Under the pieces are notes generated by a model. That model saw nothing but the letters and a program-made list of their open reading frames with translations, had not been told where the DNA came from and made no database searches. This document shows positions 1 through 8,131 of a DNA stretch of 64,000 bases, piece after piece. Location: the NCBI RefSeq assembly GCF_009827545.1, contig NZ_WTYS01000001.1, positions 2,443,772 to 2,507,771 on the forward strand, given 5' to 3'. Position 1 is the first letter of the stretch. Each line of letters starts with the position of its first letter. The position numbers and the translations under genes are program-made. Origin of the DNA: Pontixanthobacter gangjinensis (GTDB taxonomy: Bacteria > Pseudomonadota > Alphaproteobacteria > Sphingomonadales > Sphingomonadaceae).

Positions 1-426
1 CATCGATATCTCTGCCTTCAGAAGTTCACCTTCGCGCCAATAGCGGATGCGTTGCGGGTAATCATTGGCTTCGTTGACAAAGCTGACCCCCGGCGCATCG
101 CCTGGCTCAAATGTGAACATTGTGCGCTGCTCTCCCAATGGAGACGCCCAGATCACCATTGGCCAGACTGGACCATCTTCATTCTCTTGATCGAGAACGA
201 TCTGCATCGTCTCCCAGAAACGCAGATTTTCGCTCTGCCCCGTCCGGCTGCTGCCAAGCATGATTCCTGCGCGCGCGCCTGTCCAGCACTCTTCGGTCCA
301 TTGATCGTCTTGGGTCTGCACCCAACACCCGGCCATCCAGACTGGCAATTCATGTGCGAACAGCGGACCAGATGCTACCAATGCTCCAATTGCCAAGCCG
401 ATTGATCTCAGAGTTCTAAACCGCAT
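1..426 (-). CDS. DUF6265-like exported protein (3' end beyond window)
   Basis: This reading frame enters from the left edge and its start codon is ATG at 426-424, preceded by an AGGAGAG ribosome binding site. The first 24 residues form a typical signal peptide (RFRTLRS, then a hydrophobic core ending ASGPLFA), so the product is probably periplasmic. The mature part begins with W-M-A-G-C-W and continues with EECWTG, AGIMLGSSRTG and, near the edge, YPQRIRYWREGE. This order of motifs matches my memory of the DUF6265 family, whose function is unknown. At least 142 residues are visible and the stop codon is outside the window. The family call is from remembered motifs only. Confidence 0.72.
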   Translation of the reverse strand, partial: MRFRTLRSIGLAIGALVASGPLFAHELPVWMAGCWVQTQDDQWTEECWTGARAGIMLGSSRTGQSENLRFWETMQIVLDQENEDGPVWPMVIWASPLGEQRTMFTFEPGDAPGVSFVNEANDYPQRIRYWREGELLKAEISM

Positions 427-470
427 TGTCGCTCTCCTAAGTTCATGGCTTGGCGTTTAAATTCAATCGG

Positions 471-1115
471 TCAATCTTCAGGATAGAATACTTCATCACC
501 GATGCCGCCGTAAAGATCGCCCGCTGCGACATCGACTTCTTGTGCCACTTCGCCTTCACAGCGGATCGTAACGGCCGGTCTCCCGCTTCTAACGACCATC
601 ACCCCATCCTGAAAATCAGGTTCATTGGGCTCCCCCGGTTCGAAATTGGTTCGGATCACCCGGCTGAACACAATATAGCGCGTGTCGCCCTTGCTGAAGG
701 CAATCTGCGCTTCTCCCCCGCCCGAATATGGCACGCTGCTAAAGCGGCCGCCATTGATCACCATTTCTGCGGATTGCCTGCCGAAGCGATATTGCGCAGT
801 CGGCTTACCAGCATCTGTTTCACTGGCACAAACCGACAATTGCTTACCGCCCTTTACGGTGCAGCTGAAAATGATCGGTTCATCTTCCGCACAAATCGCC
901 CGCACAATTTTTGCAGGTTCCGGATTGGGTAACGCACCCTCAGGAACGTTCGATTTTGCAGGCCCCTGAGCAACATTTGCCGCATCAGATACAGCGCGAT
1001 TTTCTTGATCGTCATTCGTCCCAGATTGGTCCGAACCGGGCAAATCACACCCCGCTACAATCAGGCACGCCAAACCAAGCGAAAGCGCAGGCTTAAACCT
1101 CCTGATTTGCCTCAT
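471..1115 (-). CDS. Hypothetical lipoprotein
   Basis: The 214-residue product begins with a lipoprotein signal peptide: positively charged RRFK, a hydrophobic stretch and the lipobox IVAGC, giving a lipidated cysteine at about residue 23. A low-complexity Asp/Asn/Gln-rich linker of some 25 residues follows. The folded part has four cysteines (AICAE, FSCTV, SVCAS, IRCEG), which could form disulfides in the periplasm. I do not recognise the family. The ATG overlaps the glmU stop by four bases (ATGA), so it is probably translationally coupled to glmU. The gap to the DUF6265-like gene is about 44 bp, so the three may share a transcript. Confidence 0.75.
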   Translation of the reverse strand: MRQIRRFKPALSLGLACLIVAGCDLPGSDQSGTNDDQENRAVSDAANVAQGPAKSNVPEGALPNPEPAKIVRAICAEDEPIIFSCTVKGGKQLSVCASETDAGKPTAQYRFGRQSAEMVINGGRFSSVPYSGGGEAQIAFSKGDTRYIVFSRVIRTNFEPGEPNEPDFQDGVMVVRSGRPAVTIRCEGEVAQEVDVAAGDLYGGIGDEVFYPED

Positions 1116-2467
1116 TTCCTATCCCTCTCCGCAGCTTTTTTCTTCTTCATCGTATCGTGGAAACGGTCTGCCCAGCCGGGTTTGACCAATTGCTCCCCGC
1201 GCACCATCCGCAATTCTCCGGCGGCGACATCGCGGCTGACTGCGCTGCCAGCAGCAATGATCGCGTCGGCCCCGATATTCACCGGAGCGATTAGCGACGA
1301 GTTGCTGCCAATAAAGGCGCGCTCACCAATCACTGTCTGGTGCTTGAAATAACCGTCATAATTGCAGGTGATCGTGCCCGCGCCAATATTCGCGCCCGCA
1401 CCCACTGTAGCATCTCCAAGATAAGTCAAATGACTGGCCTTCGCGCCTTTGCCGAGCGTCGCTTTCTTCATTTCGACAAAATTGCCGATGAACGCGCCCT
1501 CTTCCAGCACCGCACCGGGCCTAAGCCGGGCATAGGGCCCGACTGAAGTATGTTCGCCCAAAGTTGCGCCTTCGAGATGGCTAAAGGCGCGGATCAGTGC
1601 GTGGTCGGCGACTTTAACGCCGGGGCCAAATACTACATGCGGTTCAACAACCACATCACGGCCCAGCTCCGTATCCCAACTGAAGAACACGGTTTCAGGC
1701 GCTTTGAGTGACACGCCCGCAGCCATCGCCTCTTCACGTTTGAAGTCTTGCCACTGCGCTTCTGCAGTCGCCAATTCAGCGCGCGAATTGATCCCTGCTA
1801 CTTCGCTAGGTGACGTTTCGACAGCCACCACGCGGTCGCCCTCTGCAATCGCATTGGTGGCTACGTCTGGCAGATAATACTCGCCCTGCGCGTTGTCATT
1901 GCCGACCCCTTCTAGCAGCCGCCAGATGTCTTTACTGTGCGCCACGATTACGCCTGAATTGCACAGATTGCAGGCCCGCTCCTCCTCGCTTGCATCCTTA
2001 TGCTCGACCATCTTGCGCACGGTTCCGTCTTCATCCGCAATAATTCGGCCATAGGCCAGCGTATCGTCAGGGCGAAAGCCCAAAACAGCGACTTTGGTGT
2101 CGCCTTGAATTGCGTCACACAGTTTCTGCACAGTGGCGGATTTCACCATCGGGCAATCGCCAAAGCTGACCATCACCAGCCCTTCAAAACCGCCAAGTGC
2201 ATCTTTGGCCATCAATGCCGCATGAGCCGTGCCTAGCTGAGGTTCCTGCAGCGCGACGGAGACATTGCGGTCCGCCACTGCATCGCAAAGCTGCTCATGC
2301 CGGTCACCGGCGACAACGACGGTATGGGCTGGTGCCAATTCCTCGAAACTGTCGAGCAAATGAAACAACATCGGCTTGCCGCCGATCGGGTGAAGCACCT
2401 TATGCAAATCCGATTTCATGCGGGTGCCTTTGCCCGCGGCGAGGATGATGGCTGCAAATTTGGTCAT
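1112..2467 (-). CDS. glmU: Bifunctional GlmU: glucosamine-1-phosphate acetyltransferase / UDP-GlcNAc pyrophosphorylase
   Basis: GlmU acetylates glucosamine-1-phosphate and then couples it to UTP, giving UDP-GlcNAc for peptidoglycan and lipid A in the cytoplasm. The N-terminal half shows the pyrophosphorylase signature LAAGKGTRMKS (residues about 8-18) followed by HKVLHPIGGKPM. The C-terminal half is a left-handed beta helix with hexapeptide repeats, including SHLTYLGDATVG, IGAGTITCNYDG and IGSNSSL. The open frame extends 40 codons upstream, but the ATG at 2467 gives 451 residues, the usual size, and begins MTKFAAIILAAG. A second in-frame ATG lies at 2479. The gene is divergent from gph with about 60 bp between starts, which must hold both promoters. 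Confidence 0.97.
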   Translation of the reverse strand: MTKFAAIILAAGKGTRMKSDLHKVLHPIGGKPMLFHLLDSFEELAPAHTVVVAGDRHEQLCDAVADRNVSVALQEPQLGTAHAALMAKDALGGFEGLVMVSFGDCPMVKSATVQKLCDAIQGDTKVAVLGFRPDDTLAYGRIIADEDGTVRKMVEHKDASEEERACNLCNSGVIVAHSKDIWRLLEGVGNDNAQGEYYLPDVATNAIAEGDRVVAVETSPSEVAGINSRAELATAEAQWQDFKREEAMAAGVSLKAPETVFFSWDTELGRDVVVEPHVVFGPGVKVADHALIRAFSHLEGATLGEHTSVGPYARLRPGAVLEEGAFIGNFVEMKKATLGKGAKASHLTYLGDATVGAGANIGAGTITCNYDGYFKHQTVIGERAFIGSNSSLIAPVNIGADAIIAAGSAVSRDVAAGELRMVRGEQLVKPGWADRFHDTMKKKKAAERDRK

Positions 2468-2528
2468 AGATTGCGCCATGCCACCAAATGCTTGCGGTTT
2501 GAAGAACCTTCCGCCACGCAGCGCTGCC

Positions 2529-3209
2529 ATGAACAAATTTCCTTTCTCCGCAATCGGCTTCGACCTCGACGGTACGCTGCTCGACACACATCAAGACCTT
2601 GGCGCGGCGGTGAACCACGCACTGAAGCTAGGCGGGTTTGACCCAGTGCCAGTAGATAGTTCGAAAGATTTGATCGGTGGAGGCGCAAAGATGATGCTGT
2701 CCCGCGCAGTTGACGATCAAACATCAGGTGGAGCGAGGATGGAACGTGATGCATTTCACACGCTCTACAAACAAATGCTGTCGTATTATTCGGAGAATAA
2801 TGCGGTCCATTCGCGGCCCTATCCCGGAATTATCGAGGCACTGGATATACTGGCTGATCGCGGGGTCAAGCTAGCCATCGTCACCAACAAGTTCGAAAGC
2901 TTTGCTACCGACATTCTGAACCAACTCCAGTTGGCGGACCGGTTCGTGACCATCATCGGCGGTGATACGATGGGCAAAGGCAACGCAAAGCCTGCGCCCG
3001 ATCCGGTAATCGAAGCACGCACACGTTGCGGCGGCGGTTCCATCGCCTTTATTGGCGACAGTTCCTACGATGTTGATGCAGCCAAGGCTGCTGGCGTACC
3101 GGTGATCGCCTGCGCCTATGGATATTGTGACAAGCCACCGCATGAACTGGGCGCGGATGCGGTCATTCATGCTGCTACTGAGCTGATTGGCGCATTGGAA
3201 TCGTTGTGA
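2529..3209 (+). CDS. gph: Phosphoglycolate phosphatase, HAD family
   Basis: This 226-residue HAD-superfamily hydrolase carries motif I FDLDGTLLDT (nucleophile Asp near residue 11), motif II in IVTNK, a Lys in the AKPAPDP segment and motif IV IGDSSYDVDAAKAAG. The helical cap lies between motif I and motif II. Gph removes phosphate from 2-phosphoglycolate, a product of DNA 3'-end repair and of oxygenase side reactions. HAD phosphatases are hard to separate by motif alone, so pyrophosphatase or another sugar-phosphate specificity remains possible. The start ATG at 2529 was chosen because the longer frame overlaps the divergent glmU start. Translation begins MNKFPFSAIGFDLDGT. Confidence 0.88.
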   Translation: MNKFPFSAIGFDLDGTLLDTHQDLGAAVNHALKLGGFDPVPVDSSKDLIGGGAKMMLSRAVDDQTSGGARMERDAFHTLYKQMLSYYSENNAVHSRPYPGIIEALDILADRGVKLAIVTNKFESFATDILNQLQLADRFVTIIGGDTMGKGNAKPAPDPVIEARTRCGGGSIAFIGDSSYDVDAAKAAGVPVIACAYGYCDKPPHELGADAVIHAATELIGALESL

Positions 3210-3329
3210 GTGCCAAAGACCCCGATTCGTGTTATTCAATGCCTAAGCGCTCAGCCTAACGCTACGGAATGGGGGCGCAGCTTGTTCGCAGTTGCAACAC
3301 GCCTAAGAAACTGCCAATCCGTGCTCACG

Positions 3330-3345
3330 TTTACGGCAACGTAAA
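3330..3345. promoter_or_regulatory. Inverted repeat TTTACG-N4-CGTAAA, candidate operator
   Basis: A perfect 6-4-6 inverted repeat (TTTACG, GCAA, CGTAAA) lies 32 bp upstream of the ATG of the MFE-2-like dehydrogenase at 3378. Its position and symmetry fit a site for a dimeric repressor near the promoter. Fatty-acid and branched-chain degradation genes of alphaproteobacteria often carry ACG-type palindromes, so an acyl-CoA-responsive regulator is possible; that assignment is inference. Confidence 0.4.
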
Positions 3346-3377
3346 GCAAAATATCAGAATTCAGTTGGAGAGAATGC

Positions 3378-4313
3378 ATGACCATTTCGTTCAAGGATCG
3401 CGTAGCAATCGTAACTGGCGCTGGCGGCGGATTGGGCCGCGAATATGCGCTCGAACTCGCCCGTCGCGGCGCTAAAGTAGTCGTTAATGACCTCGGTGGC
3501 GCACGTGATGGCACCGGCACATCAGACGCAGCGGCACAAGTCGTTGAAGAGATTGTGAAAGCCGGCGGCGAAGCGGTCGCCAATGGCGGTTCGGTCACCG
3601 AATATGACCAAATGGAGAAGATGGTTGCAGACGCCAAACAGAAATGGGGCGGCGTACATGTTCTAATCAACAATGCAGGAATTCTGCGCGACAAGAGCTT
3701 CGCCAAGATGAGCCCCGAAGATTTTGAACTCGTGGTCAAAGTTCATCTGCTCGGTTCGGCCTATGCCACTAAAGCATGCTGGGAAACGTTCCGTGAGCAA
3801 GCCTATGGCCGCATCCTGATGACTTCCAGCTCGACCGGTCTGTTCGGTAACTTTGGTCAGGCAAACTATGGCGCTGCCAAGCTCGGGCTCGCCGGTCTGA
3901 CCAAGACGCTCCACCTCGAAGGCGCGAAATACAACATCCGTTGCAACTCGCTTTCGCCGGTTGCGGGCACGCGCATGACCGAAGATTTGTTCCCCGAAGA
4001 AGCATTCAAGCTGTTCTCACCTGAAAACGTTGCCCCGGCGGCCCTGTTCCTGGTCAGCGAAGATGCACCGACCAATCAGATCGTTGGCGCGGGTGCAGGC
4101 GGCTTCCACAGCGCATGGGTGACCATGAACGACGCAGTCTGGCTGAAAGAGGGTGAACGCACTGTCGAAGGCTTTGCTGCACGCTGGGATGACATCAATT
4201 CGATGACCAACCTTAAAGCCCCGCAATCGGGCAGCGAGCAAAGTGGCGCGATCCTGAAGGCAATGCAAGAAGTGCTTGGCGCAGATGCCGCTCCTTCCAG
4301 CGCACGCGGTTGA
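3378..4313 (+). CDS. SDR family oxidoreductase, MFE-2-type (3R)-hydroxyacyl-CoA dehydrogenase-like
   Basis: The 311-residue product is a short-chain dehydrogenase/reductase. It has the NAD(P) motif TGAGGGLG (residues about 13-20), an acidic position in VVNDLGG that favours NAD, the NNAG motif (INNAGILRDK), the catalytic Ser in SSSTG and the YxxxK motif in NYGAAK. The N terminus FKDRVAIVTGAGGGLGREYA and the longer DLGGARDGTG insertion are typical of the dehydrogenase domain of peroxisomal multifunctional enzyme 2 and its bacterial relatives. A role in beta-oxidation is therefore likely. The gene stands alone. A GGAG ribosome site and the 3330-3345 palindrome precede it. Confidence 0.85.
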   Translation: MTISFKDRVAIVTGAGGGLGREYALELARRGAKVVVNDLGGARDGTGTSDAAAQVVEEIVKAGGEAVANGGSVTEYDQMEKMVADAKQKWGGVHVLINNAGILRDKSFAKMSPEDFELVVKVHLLGSAYATKACWETFREQAYGRILMTSSSTGLFGNFGQANYGAAKLGLAGLTKTLHLEGAKYNIRCNSLSPVAGTRMTEDLFPEEAFKLFSPENVAPAALFLVSEDAPTNQIVGAGAGGFHSAWVTMNDAVWLKEGERTVEGFAARWDDINSMTNLKAPQSGSEQSGAILKAMQEVLGADAAPSSARG

Positions 4314-4345
4314 AATCACCACTGTATTGACACACTAACACACTA

Positions 4346-4383
4346 GGCCTACTTCTTCCCTATCAACAGGGATGGAGTAGGCC
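4346..4383 (+). promoter_or_regulatory. Stem-loop covering the ribosome binding site of the 4385 gene
   Basis: GGCCTACT (4346-4353) can pair with AGTAGGCC (4376-4383), and an inner CCCT/AGGG pair (4358-4361 and 4368-4371) extends the hairpin. It ends one base before the ATG at 4385 and contains the only purine-rich Shine-Dalgarno-like sequence (GGATGGAG). Folding would hide the ribosome site, so translational control is possible. A perfect 12-bp palindrome of the same half site occurs at 6335-6346. Confidence 0.4.
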
Positions 4384-4384
4384 C

Positions 4385-5461
4385 ATGTATACAGAAGACG
4401 ATCTGCGCACGGCGGTAGCGACCGGCGCACTCAGTGCAGAGGCAGCTAATGCTTTGCGCAATCATGTCGCCGCAGGGCGCAATACGGCGGTCGGAGATGA
4501 AGAACATTTCCGGCTGATCAATAGCTTCAACGATATTTTCGTGACAATTGCCGCGATTTTGATGCTAGTCGCCATGGCTGGCATCGGTCAGGCTATTACA
4601 CCCAATGCCGACGGGCCACCGCCCTTCTCTGGTTTGCTGGTGGCAGCAGCCGCATGGGGCATGGCTGAATTCTTCACTCGCAAGCGCCGGATGGCATTAC
4701 CTAGTATTATATTGTTGCTGGCATTTGTTGGGGGCGTGTTCGCTGCGGTACTTGGCACCGGGGTGATGCTGTCGGATTTGGACAACCCTTCAGAAGCACT
4801 GATCGCTTCGATCGTCGGCGGCTCCGGCTTGCTGACAGCTGGTGCCGCTTACATACATTGGCGCCGCTTCAAAGTGCCTATCACGGTTGCCGCTGGCGCA
4901 GGCGCAGTGGCCATTACGGTGATTGCGTTGATAATGGCCGCGTTCAATCCTGATAATGGCAACAGCGCGGAAAGCATCCTGATACCTTTGGTGTTCGTGG
5001 TTGGTCTTGCCATCTTTGCATTCGCAATGCGGTGGGACATCAGTGACCGCGAGCGTCAGACACGGCGCAGCGATGTGGCCTTCTGGCTTCACTTGCTAGC
5101 CGCGCCAATGATTGCGCATCCATTGTTCTATTGGATCGGCGTGACCGAAGGCCAGAACATCGGCGCAAGTGCCGCAATCGGGGTGCTGGTGGTCTATATC
5201 GCGATGGGGCTGATCGCACTCGCGATTGATCGCCGGGCCTTGCTGGTCTCAGCCCTCGCCTATGTATTGGTCACGCTTACATGGCTGTTCGACCGCTTCG
5301 GCGCGGTTGAATTGAATGTCGCGCTCACCGCTTTGGTCATCGGTTCGGCCTTGCTTACCCTGTCGGCATTCTGGACCCCAATCCGCCAAACGATTATCGC
5401 GCAATTACCAGACAATCTACAAGCGCGGCTGCCCGTATCGGGGAAACTCGTTACGGCGTGA
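4385..5461 (+). CDS. Multi-pass membrane protein of unknown function
   Basis: The 358-residue product has a short soluble N-terminal part (about 50 residues: EDDLRTAVATGALSAEAANAL) and then about ten hydrophobic segments running to residue 340, ending in a short cytoplasmic tail. The N-terminal pattern, a short helical region with 'GALS.EAA..L', recalls membrane proteins of the DUF2157 type, but I am not certain. No catalytic motif is visible. The start ATG is placed just after a hairpin that buries its ribosome site. A strong terminator follows 20 bases after the stop, so this is a single-gene transcript. Confidence 0.72.
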   Translation: MYTEDDLRTAVATGALSAEAANALRNHVAAGRNTAVGDEEHFRLINSFNDIFVTIAAILMLVAMAGIGQAITPNADGPPPFSGLLVAAAAWGMAEFFTRKRRMALPSIILLLAFVGGVFAAVLGTGVMLSDLDNPSEALIASIVGGSGLLTAGAAYIHWRRFKVPITVAAGAGAVAITVIALIMAAFNPDNGNSAESILIPLVFVVGLAIFAFAMRWDISDRERQTRRSDVAFWLHLLAAPMIAHPLFYWIGVTEGQNIGASAAIGVLVVYIAMGLIALAIDRRALLVSALAYVLVTLTWLFDRFGAVELNVALTALVIGSALLTLSAFWTPIRQTIIAQLPDNLQARLPVSGKLVTA

Positions 5462-5482
5462 CTTAAGCTCCTGAACACCAAC

Positions 5483-5516
5483 AAAACCTCGCGCAGTAAT
5501 TGCGCGGGGTTTTTTT
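5483..5516 (+). terminator. Rho-independent terminator after the membrane protein gene
   Basis: A stem CCTCGCGCA/TGCGCGGGG with loop GTAAT is followed by seven Ts (5510-5516) and preceded by four As. It lies 21 bp after the stop at 5461, in the plus orientation. Confidence 0.9.
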
Positions 5517-5584
5517 GGGGCTGCAGAAATGGGGGCTTATCCGAGCGCGAATGACATGGCGGGCCTGGGCAGAGGAAATGGGCA

Positions 5585-6339
5585 ATGAACGATCAAGCTC
5601 GACCTTCAACACTAAGAATGTCTTCCACGCTAAAGGTGCTAGCCAATTTCGTAAAATTCTTCGCGTGCTCTTACATCGCGCTCACCCTGCTCGGCATCGT
5701 GGCGGTTGGATATGTGACCTTCAAAGGGCCAGAAGATATAGCGGTCAGCACTGGGCCAATTGAGCCATCGGTGTCGATCTGGCCGATAATCCTTATTGTT
5801 GCAGGCCTGATGATTGCTGGCCTGATGATTGCTGGCCTGATGATTGCTGGCCTGATGATTGCTGGCCTGCTTTCTTTGATCGCAGTGGCCGATTTGATCG
5901 TCACCTCGCTAATCTGGATTTACAAAGCACACGCCAATCTGCGCGACCAGAATCTGCCAATGGATTATCCCCTCATGGGCCGTTGGCTGCTACATCGTTC
6001 CGGTCGCCAATTTGATCGTGCCGTTCCGTGCCATGCGCGAATTGCACAATCGCAGCCGCGGTGAAATTCCTGAACATACCCATTCAGGGGTAGAGGATGT
6101 TGCCGCCTGGTGGACGGCCTATATTACCGCCACCCTGATCTGGACCGCACTCGCGCTCAAGCTGATGGTCGATGTGTTGACAGATATCGTATTCATGACC
6201 CCGTGTTTGGATGGAATTCGGCCTGACCGGCTTTGCCCAGCTGCTGATGGTCGTCGCATCAATCATGCGGATAAAACTGGTTGGTGAGATTACGACCGCT
6301 CAGGCCAACTCAAGCAACGCTTGGAACGCTTTTGAGTAG
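5585..6339 (+). pseudogene. DUF4328-type membrane protein, broken by two frameshifts
   Basis: Three successive frames together read as one DUF4328-like membrane protein. The first frame (from ATG 5585) gives three hydrophobic segments and WIYKAHANLRDQNLPMDYP. At about 5974 the sense moves by one base to WAVGCYIVPVANLIVPFRAM followed by RELHNRSRGE, the family's most recognisable block. At about 6200 it moves again, giving VWMEFGLTGFAQLLMVVAS and a natural end at the TAG at 6337-6339. Each shift equals one inserted or two deleted bases. A 15-bp tandem repeat lies in the third hydrophobic segment. Either the gene is decaying or there are sequencing errors; two independent shifts make error less likely. 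Confidence 0.75.
5804..5869 (+). repeat. 15-bp tandem repeat, 4.4 copies, inside the DUF4328 pseudogene
   Basis: The unit GGCCTGATGATTGCT is repeated four times without a mismatch (5804-5863) and a fifth partial copy GGCCTG follows. Each unit encodes Gly-Leu-Met-Ile-Ala in frame, so copy number changes would lengthen one transmembrane segment in steps of five residues without changing the frame. Confidence 0.95.
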
Positions 6340-6346
6340 GCCTACT
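6335..6346. repeat. 12-bp perfect palindrome AGTAGGCCTACT
   Basis: The palindrome overlaps the TAG stop of the DUF4328 pseudogene and lies 13 bp before the 3' end of the leftward DUF2794 gene. The same half site forms the hairpin at 4346-4383, 2 kb away. A short transcription-end hairpin or a protein site are both possible. Confidence 0.4.
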
Positions 6347-6358
6347 TAGTCGGTGAAT

Positions 6359-6742
6359 TCAATCGATAGCTTTAACAAACCGGCGTTCGACCGGCGCTAG
6401 CACTCCATTCAAGTCATGGCCTCGCTTCAATATCTGGCCATGTTCGCCGTAAAGCGCCCACATGCCCTGCTTGTTTCGCAAAGAAGGGCGTTTCTCTATC
6501 CGAGCCTGCGGCTTTTCAGTAGCCCGGCGGAATGCGGAGAACACCGCCACGTCGCGGGTGAAGTCCATGGCATAATCGCGCCATTCTCCGGCAGAGACCA
6601 TTCGCCCATACAAATCCAAAATCCGCTGAAGTTCGTCGCGCGCAAACGCCGTCTGGGACGGCTTCCGGCCGGGAAATGCAATGATCCGCGCATCAACATG
6701 GTCCGCTATGCCCGAGCCAGAAGTTCTGCCAGCCACCATCAA
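6359..6742 (-). CDS. DUF2794 domain-containing protein
   Basis: The 127-residue product contains the DUF2794 pattern: R-D-E-L-Q-R-I-L-D-L-Y-G-R-M-V, then AGEWRDYAMDFTRD, VAVFSAFRRA, RIEKRP and LKRGHDL (residues about 36-116). The family is widespread in alphaproteobacteria and its function is unknown; no membrane segment or signal peptide is visible. The ATG overlaps the stop of cysE by four bases (ATGA at 6739-6742), so it is the downstream, translationally coupled partner of cysE. This pairing suggests co-expression only. Confidence 0.88.
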   Translation of the reverse strand: MMVAGRTSGSGIADHVDARIIAFPGRKPSQTAFARDELQRILDLYGRMVSAGEWRDYAMDFTRDVAVFSAFRRATEKPQARIEKRPSLRNKQGMWALYGEHGQILKRGHDLNGVLAPVERRFVKAID

Positions 6743-7443
6743 TCAATGGTCCCGCTGCGCTTTATTGGGGTGTCACTGCTGGACTTCATTGCATCAACAT
6801 CTGCCCGGAGTGATTTCAACTGTTCTTCCAGATCGGCGATGCGTTTCGGCCCGGTTTCAATCAATTCCTCGCAAGGCTCATCGCATGGAGTGCCATAGGG
6901 AATGAAATCCTTGAGCCATTCTTCTGCCGGAACCAGTGTGGATCGAGCCTTCAATCCGATCATCGTCGCACCTTCTGGTACATCATCTGTGACCACCGCA
7001 TTGGCGCCTACCCGAGCATGATCTCCAATTACAATCGGTCCGATAATCTGCGCGCCGGAGCCAATAATCACATGATCCTTCAACGTCGGATGCCGCTTCC
7101 CGCCAATGCCATTGGTCGGGTTCGTCCCGCCCAGCGTAACACATTGATAGATTGTGACATTGTCGCCAATCTCAGCCGTTTCACCGATCACTGTAAAGCC
7201 ATGATCGATAAAGAAATTCTTGCCGATTTTTGCGCCGGGATGGATATCAATCGCCGTCAAAAAACGCGAAAAATGATTCACGAATCGTGCCAGGAAGAAC
7301 AGCCGCCTTTGAAAGAGCCAATGCGCAATGCTGTGCATTCCCACCGCGAGAACGCCAGGGTAGATCAGCACTTCCCAACGGGAGCGAGGCGCGGGGTCGC
7401 GGGCGCGGATCGAATCCAGATAGGCTCTAAGCCTTGTGAACAT
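6739..7443 (-). CDS. cysE: Serine O-acetyltransferase
   Basis: CysE transfers acetyl from acetyl-CoA to L-serine, the first step of cysteine synthesis. The 234-residue product has a helical N-terminal part (about 60 residues) followed by the left-handed beta helix, with hexapeptide repeats from IHPGAKIGKNFFIDHG to GDHARVGANAVV. The catalytic histidines are visible in DHGFTVIGE and KRHPTLKDHV, along with the conserved VTLGGT block. The short N terminus resembles the EpsC-like subtype. The C-terminal tail after residue 180 holds a predicted coiled coil (LEEQLKSLRADVDAM). GGGAGAAT lies upstream of the ATG at 7443. Confidence 0.93.
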   Translation of the reverse strand: MFTRLRAYLDSIRARDPAPRSRWEVLIYPGVLAVGMHSIAHWLFQRRLFFLARFVNHFSRFLTAIDIHPGAKIGKNFFIDHGFTVIGETAEIGDNVTIYQCVTLGGTNPTNGIGGKRHPTLKDHVIIGSGAQIIGPIVIGDHARVGANAVVTDDVPEGATMIGLKARSTLVPAEEWLKDFIPYGTPCDEPCEELIETGPKRIADLEEQLKSLRADVDAMKSSSDTPIKRSGTID

Positions 7444-7499
7444 ATCCTGATTCTCCCATCATTTCCGGCACAGTGCAAGCGGTAGGCCAATGCAAATCT

Positions 7500-8111
7500 T
7501 CACAGCAGACGGCCCTGCTCCGGCCCCCGAATAGCTTCCAGCGCGTCCCGCCAAATGCCTAAAGTCGCCGGCGCTTTGCGCTCTAGGCTAAGCCGGTTAA
7601 TCATCAACACCAGACGCTCAATTTCGGCAAAACTGCGTTCGGCCCGCGGTACCAGATAGGTAATCGCCCCTTCACCCAAAGCAAGGCCGTGCTGGATGGC
7701 AATGCTTTCAATCAGAAAAGCAAGCATTTCGTCATCGGGCGTCGCGATCTGAAGATTCAAGGCTGAGCCAAGGCGTGAGCCCAGATCTGGCAATTCAACT
7801 TCCCAGCCATCGGCATCGCTAATCAGCAACAATGGGCGCCCATCTTCTTGGGCCCGGTTCCAGCGGTGGAACAATTCGGTCTCGTCCCAAATGTTTGCTG
7901 AATCGATTACTTCGCCTTCACCTAAGGATTCAAACCAACGCCCCAACAGCGACTTTCCTGAACGTGGCTCACCAGACAGAATCGCCGTTTTAAACGGCCA
8001 GTGGCTTGGATTGCGTAGCGCCTCAATCACTTCAGAATTGGCATTGCCGATCACGATCCGGCCCGGATCGCCTGAACCTTTGCGAGACAGCGGCAGAGCA
8101 ATTTGAGACAT
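7500..8111 (-). CDS. hdaA: DnaA regulatory inactivator HdaA
   Basis: The 203-residue product is a DnaA-like AAA+ protein lacking the DNA-binding domain IV. It begins with SQIALPL, the clamp-binding motif of Hda proteins, then has a Walker A of the form GEPRSGKS (residues about 48-55). The lid region holds the conserved ERSFAEIERLVLMINRLSL block. With the sliding clamp, HdaA stimulates ATP hydrolysis by DnaA after initiation. The Walker B region is weak (LLLISDADGW), as is usual in this family. The ATG at 8111 is preferred over 8120 because the clamp motif should be near the N terminus. It follows the DUF2066-like gene by about 20 bp. Confidence 0.88.
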   Translation of the reverse strand: MSQIALPLSRKGSGDPGRIVIGNANSEVIEALRNPSHWPFKTAILSGEPRSGKSLLGRWFESLGEGEVIDSANIWDETELFHRWNRAQEDGRPLLLISDADGWEVELPDLGSRLGSALNLQIATPDDEMLAFLIESIAIQHGLALGEGAITYLVPRAERSFAEIERLVLMINRLSLERKAPATLGIWRDALEAIRGPEQGRLL

Positions 8112-8131
8112 AGTCGGCAATCTTGCGCCGA

